Positions 7,413 to 12,796 of a stretch of 12,796 nucleotides of DNA are shown here, one piece after another (position 1 is the stretch's first letter; the number at the start of each line of letters is the position of its first letter). The stretch is from contig URKH01000059.1 in the NCBI GenBank assembly GCA_900548255.1, positions 1-12,796 on the forward strand, written 5' to 3'. Below the pieces are notes generated by a model. The model did not search any database and was not told the origin of the DNA. It was given only the letters and a program-made list of their open reading frames with translations. The translations under genes and the position numbers were made by a program. Origin of the DNA: an uncultured Collinsella sp. (lineage in GTDB: Bacteria > Actinomycetota > Coriobacteriia > Coriobacteriales > Coriobacteriaceae).

Positions 7413-8435
7413 ATGACGGCAATCGACGCGACCGCGACAATTAAAAAGGGGGCACCCGAGCCCGGTTTCGATAAAACGGCTCAGCGCATCCTCAACCTTT
7501 TCTTTGTGCTCAACAGTTCTCCCGAACCGCTGACGACCGAGCAAATCGTCCTGGATTCCGATTTGGGGTACGGCTCGGGCAATATCGACTCAGACAAGCG
7601 CAAGTTCCGCCGCGATCGCGACAAGCTGCTCGAACGCGGCATCGTTATCAGGGAGGTTCGTGCTGCCGGAGCGCAGGAAACCGAGGAGAGCGCGTGGACG
7701 ATCGACCGCGAGCACACGTTTGCCGCGGGCGGTCTCATCACCGCAGACGATGCCGACATCCTGCTCAACGCCATCGACCAGACACTCGCGGCAGGCTCAT
7801 CCACCTTTGCCGCGCCGCTTGCCGACATTCGCTCCAAGATTGCCTACCTCACCGGCATGTCGGCGGTAGACGAAGCACCGATCCGCCGCTCTCCCACCGT
7901 CGATGCGGTATGGAGCGCCTTTGCCGAGCGATGCGCGCTGCGATTTTTATATCAGAACGGACGCGGTGAGCAGAAAGAGCGTACCGTCTGCGTCTACGGC
8001 ATGTTCGAGCGCGAGGGCGTTGCGTACTTCTGCGGCCTCGACAATGCCACCGACGACATCAGGACATTCCGCTGCGACCGTATCGTTCGCGCTTGGCGCC
8101 CCTCGAAGGCCTACGTTATCCCTGCGGACTTCAACCTCAGCGACTACCTGTTCTTTGAATTCGATTTTGCCGACCGCCCGCCCGTTGCGGCTACGTTCTC
8201 GTTCGCCCCGCAGACGCAGATCGATATGATCAACGGCCTCACGCGCGGGCGAGGTGAGCTCGCACACACCGATTCGGGATGGACTTGGACCGTTGACGTG
8301 CGAGATCTTGAAGCCGCCGCCTCATTTTGCATGGCCCACGCCATGGACGGCATGAGGCCCATGGCCCCCAAATCGCTCAAGCGGGCGTGGAACCACCTCA
8401 TTGAAAGGACGGTGCACGAGCATGCCCGTGCGTAA
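7413..8435 (+). CDS. WYL-domain transcriptional regulator, first of a tandem pair (PafB-like architecture)
   Basis: The 340-residue product has a winged helix-turn-helix at about 21-80, starting KTAQRILNLFFVLNSS. A central WYL domain spans about 167-228, with AYFCGLD and RTFRCDRI in the positions of the WYL core and the conserved arginine-bearing strand. A C-terminal WCX-like extension covers about 250-335. GAGGA lies just upstream of the ATG at 7413. WYL proteins of this shape bind DNA, and their WYL domain senses a ligand; for mycobacterial PafBC that ligand is single-stranded DNA. The canonical Trp and Leu of WYL are replaced here. The gene overlaps the next by 14 bases and probably acts with it as a heterodimer. 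It may also control the divergent M28-like operon. The ligand is unknown. Confidence 0.8.
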   Translation: MTAIDATATIKKGAPEPGFDKTAQRILNLFFVLNSSPEPLTTEQIVLDSDLGYGSGNIDSDKRKFRRDRDKLLERGIVIREVRAAGAQETEESAWTIDREHTFAAGGLITADDADILLNAIDQTLAAGSSTFAAPLADIRSKIAYLTGMSAVDEAPIRRSPTVDAVWSAFAERCALRFLYQNGRGEQKERTVCVYGMFEREGVAYFCGLDNATDDIRTFRCDRIVRAWRPSKAYVIPADFNLSDYLFFEFDFADRPPVAATFSFAPQTQIDMINGLTRGRGELAHTDSGWTWTVDVRDLEAAASFCMAHAMDGMRPMAPKSLKRAWNHLIERTVHEHARA

Positions 8436-9339
8436 ACTCACCAGCGAGCAGAGGCTCTCGCGCGCCATCGACATCATGGAGGCCCTCTACGCCGCCGGCG
8501 AGAGCGGCATGACACGAACTGAGATTTGCAGTCGCTTTGACATCACGGGAGTGTCGCTCGACGAGATTCTCGAGATCGTCTCGACGCTCGCGGACCGAGA
8601 ATCGGGTGCGCGCATCATCTGCGAATGCCACGGCGAGCGTGTGGTCCTCACCGGTGACGCCGGACGTGTGCTACCGCTGCGCTTGAGTACCGCCGAGGGC
8701 GCTGTGCTCAACCACGAACTTGAATCGTTGGGGATCGAGCCGCAGACGGCAGCTCGGATTCGACACGCTCTTCTACCCGAAGAGCTCGGCTATAACCAGC
8801 GCGTCTTTGACACCGTCAACCACGGGTCGCACTGGCAGCAGCTGAGCTGCGCCATTCAGGACGGCGTTCGCTGCCTCATCTCGTATCGCTCGATGGACGA
8901 TGCACGGCCACGCGAGCGTCTGGTCGACCCCTTGCGCATTACGGCAAACGGCGACCAAACATACCTGATTGCCTGGGACATCGCAGTCGATGAGCAGCGC
9001 ACCTATCGCATGGATAAAATCGAGGGACTCACCTTGACGGAAGACTCCGTCGTGCCTCACGCACCGGACGTCGCATCCCTCCACGATTCCCTTGCCCGGA
9101 CGCAGCGTAGCGCAAAGCTCCTGATGCCATTCGATATGGCGGAGCATCTGGACTGGGCCGGCATCACCCTCATCGAGCGCGGCGGGGCAGACACGGCAAC
9201 GGTAACCGTGCATTACGGCTCCGAGCGTTGGCTACTGAGCCAGATAATCGCAGCGGGCGGAGCCATCCGCATCTTGGATAACCCCACCCTGTCAAAGCGT
9301 CTGTGCGATATGGCAAAAACTCTCGTCTGTCCGCTTTAG
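8422..9339 (+). CDS. WYL-domain transcriptional regulator, second of a tandem pair (PafC-like architecture)
   Basis: The 305-residue product starts at the ATG at 8422, inside the end of the preceding gene (14-base overlap), which implies translational coupling. AAAGGA at 8404-8409 is a rather distant ribosome site. An N-terminal helix-turn-helix lies at about 9-75 (RLSRAIDIMEAL, then TRTEICSRFDITGVSLDEI). The WYL domain lies at about 138-203, with YLIAWD and RTYRMDKI, closer to consensus than in its partner. A WCX-like C-terminal domain follows (about 228-303). Two adjacent genes of this kind match the PafB/PafC layout, where both proteins form one regulator of a DNA damage response. Its stop codon overlaps that of the convergent helicase gene. 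The exact target and signal cannot be read from the sequence. Confidence 0.8.
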   Translation: MPVRKLTSEQRLSRAIDIMEALYAAGESGMTRTEICSRFDITGVSLDEILEIVSTLADRESGARIICECHGERVVLTGDAGRVLPLRLSTAEGAVLNHELESLGIEPQTAARIRHALLPEELGYNQRVFDTVNHGSHWQQLSCAIQDGVRCLISYRSMDDARPRERLVDPLRITANGDQTYLIAWDIAVDEQRTYRMDKIEGLTLTEDSVVPHAPDVASLHDSLARTQRSAKLLMPFDMAEHLDWAGITLIERGGADTATVTVHYGSERWLLSQIIAAGGAIRILDNPTLSKRLCDMAKTLVCPL

Positions 9340-12230
9340 CGCCGCCGCTCGTGGCGTGCGCGCCACAGTTGCAGATAGTGCCCGATCTGCGCCGATTCGA
9401 TGCGCTGGTAGGAGCTCGTGGGCAGCGACGTTAAGAACTTCTTGCCATAGCCCTTCGTCACCAGGCGAGGATCCGCCAAGATCAGCACACCGCTATCGGT
9501 CGACGAGCGAATCAAACGCCCCGCGGCCTGCTTAACCTCGAGCACCGCCTCGGGCAGCGAATAGCGCGCCCATGCGCGGTCTTCGCGCAGGTTGCGCTCG
9601 CACGAGAGCGGGTCCGTGGGGCTCGAGAACGGCAACTTGGGGATGATGACGCAGCGCAGCGTCTCGCCGCTGGCGTCGAACCCCTCCCAAAAGGCCTTAA
9701 GCGCAAAGAGCGACGAGGTCGGTTCGTTGATAAAGCGATCGCGCAGACGGCGAGGAGACGAGTTGCGCTGCTGGCAGTTGAGTTCCAGGCCCGCACGAGC
9801 CATCTTGGGCTCGACACGGGCGTACAGTTCCTCCATGTCACGCCTGTTGGTGAACAGCGTGAGCACCGAGCCGCCCATGGCAAGATGAGCGTCGACCAGC
9901 ACACGCTCGAGCGCCGAAAGGTAGCTCTCACGATCGCGCGGATCGGGGATATCCCCAGCCACGACCACGGCCATATTCGAATCGAAGTCGTAGCTCGAAT
10001 CCAAGTGCAGTGACGATGATGTCGAGGCGCCGATGCGATCGAGGCCGACGGCATGGTTAAAGTGCTCAAAGCTCTTTGAAACCGTCATGGTCGCCGATGC
10101 AAAGATAGCCGTGTGAACCTCGGGCAGCCACTCGGTTGCCAAGGCCTCGCCAATGTCGATGCGCTCTGCGGTCATTGACTCTCCGCCGGCACGCAGCCTG
10201 CGATTGACTTGCAACGAGTACACGTAATGTTCGTCGGTACCGTCGATGATGAGCTTGAGGTTCTCGGCCAGCTCGTGCAGGCGGCGCGAGATATCACCCA
10301 GGTCGACAACAATCTCGGGCTTATCGGCGGCAACGGCTTGTACCAGCGCGTCGACGCTCTTGTCAGCTTGTTCCAATGCGTCGATGGCAGTGTAGGCCGA
10401 CTGTAAGAAATCATGCCAGTCGTCAGATTCGCGCAGCTCGGGGCCAATCCATAGGTTCGCATTGTCATAGCCCCCGCGGGCACGGCGGCCAAGCTCGCGA
10501 ACGCCGTCAAACACATCGGCAATCGCCATGCTCGCACGCACGACCGTCGACGTCGCCTTGGCGGTAAGACCCAGGTAGAGCGTAGAGCCCTCCGAGGTTG
10601 CCAAATCGCGGGAAACCTGGCTCAGCGCACCGGTGCTCGAGCCACCCAGGCGCTCAAACAGAACGCGCGATTCATCCGCCGATACCACGCGCGCCCATTG
10701 ACGGCGTGCCTCGCGCTCGATGGAGTGGGCCTCATCGATCACCCAGTGACGAATCGGAGGCAAGATTCTGCCCTCGGCCGCAACATTGCGGAACAACAGG
10801 GAATGGTTGGTGACCACCACATCGGCATGAGCCGCGCGACGGCGGGCACCGTGGACCAGGCATTTATCAGGGAAAAACGGGCATAGGCGACGGGCGCACT
10901 CGCGCGACGCCGTCGTAAAGTCGGGACGGTTGACGCTGCGCCAGCGAATGCCGAGCGAGTCGAGGTCGCCATCGGCCGACTGACACACGTACGCCATGAT
11001 GACCGCGACTGCCGTAAGCGTGTCGGCAGGATCACGCTTGGTCGTAATTTCGACTTGGCCGCGGCTCATGCGCTCAAGCTTGCGCAAGCATGGATAGTGG
11101 TCATAGCCCTTGAGGGCGCAAAACGATAGACCTCCGTCCAGCTGCTCGGCAAGTTTGGGCAGCTCATGATACATGAGCTGGTCGGCAAGATTATTCGATT
11201 TAGTCGCGATACCGACCGTGATGTTGTTGCGGCGCGCGGCCTCAGCAAAAGGCACCAGGTAAGCCATCGATTTGCCGACGCCCGTCCCCGCCTCAATCAC
11301 GCGATGCGTTCCCGTAACGAGTGCGTCACGGACCTCGAGCGCCATCGCGATCTGTTCATCGCGCGGCTCGTAGGTGGGATACATGCGATTGACCAGGCCG
11401 CCCGGGGCATAGTCCGCCTCGATTTCCTCGCGGCTCGGCATCTTAAGGACCGGAAGCTCGTCCGCATCAACGCGATCATCGGCCCGATCGGCCTTGAGTA
11501 CGTTGGCGCGGGCGGCGCTGAGAGAGAAGATGGAACCGGGGTTCTGCCCCGCCAAGAATGAGAAGATGGGACGATAGGACCAGGGTACGTCGGGGTGCAT
11601 GTCGGCCAGGCGCGCCATTAAGCCCTGAGGCAAGTCGGTGAGTGCCACGAGCAACACGCGCCACACACCACACAGGGCGTCGACATCGGCGTTGGCGCGG
11701 TGCGACACCGAGTCGCAGCCAAACAGGTCGGCCATGAAAGACAGCTTATGCGAGGCCAGGCGCGGAAGCGCGATGCGCGACAGCGCCAGCGAATCGATCC
11801 AGATGTCGCTGACGTTGACACCGCCCTTGACCGACTCGATAAACGAACGGTCGAAGGTGGCGTTATGTGCGATCACCGGGCAGCCGCCGACAAATTCAGC
11901 GAGGGCGGCCACGGCCTCGACGGCCGATGGGGCATCCACCACATCGGCGTTTGTAATGCTCGTGAGCTCGGTAATCTCGGTGGGAATCAGCTGCTTGGGA
12001 TGCACGAAGGTATCGAACCGATCGACAACCTCGCGGCCAGAAAGGCGAGCCGCCGATATCTCGATAAGCTCGTTGTCCTGCACCGAAAGACCCGTGGTCT
12101 CGGTATCGAGGACGATAACATCTTCTTCGATGAGACCAAACGCTTGGGTTTTGGCGCGCTCGGCAAGCGTGGCATAAGAATCGATGACAAACTGCGGCGT
12201 TCCCGACGAAACAGCGTCCTCGATTAGCAT
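9336..12230 (-). CDS. dinG: Bifunctional DEDDh 3'-5' exonuclease and DinG-family iron-sulfur helicase
   Basis: In the 964-residue product, residues 37-195 are a DnaQ-like exonuclease with an intact DEDDh set: Asp42 and Glu44 (DTETTG), Asp127 (HNATFD), His177 and Asp182 (HRANADVD). Residues about 285-964 are an XPD/DinG superfamily 2 helicase. Walker A is GTGVGKS (315-321), DEAH is at 499-502, and motif VI is QAAGRLIR (901-908). Cys381, Cys445, Cys450 and Cys457 have spacing like the iron-sulfur cluster cysteines of E. coli DinG. Such enzymes unwind DNA with 5'-3' polarity and resolve structured or RNA-containing DNA; the exonuclease would trim 3' ends. The start ATG overlaps the end of ddl (ATGCTAA), and its own ribosome site is weak, so translation is probably coupled. 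The stop overlaps the convergent WYL gene. The symbol reflects family; exonuclease-DinG fusions are sometimes named separately. Confidence 0.9.
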   Translation of the reverse strand: MLIEDAVSSGTPQFVIDSYATLAERAKTQAFGLIEEDVIVLDTETTGLSVQDNELIEISAARLSGREVVDRFDTFVHPKQLIPTEITELTSITNADVVDAPSAVEAVAALAEFVGGCPVIAHNATFDRSFIESVKGGVNVSDIWIDSLALSRIALPRLASHKLSFMADLFGCDSVSHRANADVDALCGVWRVLLVALTDLPQGLMARLADMHPDVPWSYRPIFSFLAGQNPGSIFSLSAARANVLKADRADDRVDADELPVLKMPSREEIEADYAPGGLVNRMYPTYEPRDEQIAMALEVRDALVTGTHRVIEAGTGVGKSMAYLVPFAEAARRNNITVGIATKSNNLADQLMYHELPKLAEQLDGGLSFCALKGYDHYPCLRKLERMSRGQVEITTKRDPADTLTAVAVIMAYVCQSADGDLDSLGIRWRSVNRPDFTTASRECARRLCPFFPDKCLVHGARRRAAHADVVVTNHSLLFRNVAAEGRILPPIRHWVIDEAHSIEREARRQWARVVSADESRVLFERLGGSSTGALSQVSRDLATSEGSTLYLGLTAKATSTVVRASMAIADVFDGVRELGRRARGGYDNANLWIGPELRESDDWHDFLQSAYTAIDALEQADKSVDALVQAVAADKPEIVVDLGDISRRLHELAENLKLIIDGTDEHYVYSLQVNRRLRAGGESMTAERIDIGEALATEWLPEVHTAIFASATMTVSKSFEHFNHAVGLDRIGASTSSSLHLDSSYDFDSNMAVVVAGDIPDPRDRESYLSALERVLVDAHLAMGGSVLTLFTNRRDMEELYARVEPKMARAGLELNCQQRNSSPRRLRDRFINEPTSSLFALKAFWEGFDASGETLRCVIIPKLPFSSPTDPLSCERNLREDRAWARYSLPEAVLEVKQAAGRLIRSSTDSGVLILADPRLVTKGYGKKFLTSLPTSSYQRIESAQIGHYLQLWRARHERRR

Positions 12231-12796
12231 GCAATGCCCGCTCGACGAAGACCCATGCGAATCAGGCTGTCACAGACCTGCGGGAACGTCATGTCGTCGG
12301 TGTGGCGAATCTCATCCGGATACAGCGACGTATCGGTCATGCCGGGAATCGTGTTGGTCTCGAGGATGACGGGGCCATCCTCGCTCACGATAAAGTCGCT
12401 GCGCGAGATACCCAAGCAACCGAGCGCCCTATGGGCAGCACAGGCGAGCTCCTGGGCACGAGCGTAGTTCTCGGGCGAGATCTGTGCCGGAATGCGATGG
12501 ATGTCCGTAGGGTCGACATACTTCACGTCCAGATCGTAGAACTCGCAGTCCTCGGGCTTACGAATCTCGACGATCGGCAGAGCGCGCACGTCATCTTCGC
12601 CGTATACGCCGACGGTGATCTCGGTACCCTCGATGCACTTCTCGACCAGCACTTTGTCGCCAAACTCAAACGCCTTGGCGATAGCCGCGGGCAGCTCGGA
12701 GGGTTCATGGACCAGGGAGATGCCATAGCTGGAGCCGTTAACGGCCGGCTTTACAAAGCAGCGCTCGCCGCAGACCTCGACAATGTGATCGATATT
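12224..12796 (-). CDS. ddl: D-alanine-D-alanine ligase, C-terminal 190 residues (cut by the right edge)
   Basis: The reading frame is open to the window end, so the N-terminal half is missing. The family is usually 300-370 residues long. The visible part is the ATP-grasp and C-terminal catalytic region. FVKPAVNGSSYGIS is the nucleotide-binding strand and glycine-rich loop, and VLVEKCIEGTEITVGV is the following strand. FYDLDVKYVDPTD is the loop near the active site. GISRSDFIV and LETNTIPGMTDTSLYP carry the metal-binding acidic and Asn residues and the closing loop. The enzyme joins two D-alanines with ATP to make the dipeptide for peptidoglycan precursors, in the cytoplasm. The last seven bases overlap the helicase start. 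PGMT-type motifs make a D-Ala-D-Ala ligase likely; D-Ala-D-Lac type cannot be excluded because the specificity residues in the N-terminal half are out of view. Confidence 0.92.
   Translation of the reverse strand, partial: NIDHIVEVCGERCFVKPAVNGSSYGISLVHEPSELPAAIAKAFEFGDKVLVEKCIEGTEITVGVYGEDDVRALPIVEIRKPEDCEFYDLDVKYVDPTDIHRIPAQISPENYARAQELACAAHRALGCLGISRSDFIVSEDGPVILETNTIPGMTDTSLYPDEIRHTDDMTFPQVCDSLIRMGLRRAGIAC

Noticed and set aside
8401..8421. TTG start at 8401 for the second WYL gene
   Set aside because: It has no ribosome site at the right distance and adds seven residues before the family-like start. The ATG at 8422 is preferred, though its own ribosome site is distant.

Overview
The window looks like chromosome from a GC-rich Gram-positive actinobacterium. 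The style of the genes (a sortase-anchored adhesin with SpaA/CnaB repeats, a tandem pair of WYL regulators, an exonuclease-DinG fusion next to ddl) most resembles the gut Coriobacteriia, perhaps Collinsella. That placement is by eye and was not searched. No insertion sequence, CRISPR array or phage gene was seen.

Left part (1-3838): the 5' half of a tRNA-Gly(CCC) runs off the left edge on the minus strand. A leader of about 300 bases with two stem-loops follows it on the plus strand. It precedes a 1143-residue surface adhesin with a secretion signal, a thioester domain (Cys70/Gln128), six SpaA/CnaB domains that all appear to keep their isopeptide residues, an unassigned C-terminal module, and an LPATG cell-wall sorting signal. 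No sortase lies in the window. A strong stem-loop terminator sits between the adhesin and the convergent genes to its right.

Middle part (3839-7412): a two-gene minus-strand unit encodes an unusual 1044-residue membrane protein followed by a 72-residue single-pass membrane protein. The large protein is an M28 (zinc aminopeptidase-like) domain cut into pieces by a membrane hairpin and by an insertion of about 620 acidic, probably disordered residues. By eye most of its metal and catalytic positions are changed, so it may be a pseudoenzyme with a scaffolding, sensing or binding role. The insertion carries a recurring Thr-x-x-Phe motif, which could be kinase or FHA-domain sites. This is the least ordinary object in the window.

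Right part (7413-12796): a divergent pair of overlapping WYL-domain regulators (PafB/PafC-like architecture) points rightward and meets, with overlapping stop codons, a leftward ddl-dinG pair. The DinG-type protein joins a DEDDh 3'-5' exonuclease to an XPD-like helicase that keeps its four iron-sulfur cysteines. The ddl gene (D-alanine-D-alanine ligase) is cut by the right edge. Known WYL regulators such as PafBC respond to DNA damage, so their position beside a DNA-repair helicase is suggestive, but nothing in the sequence proves a functional link.
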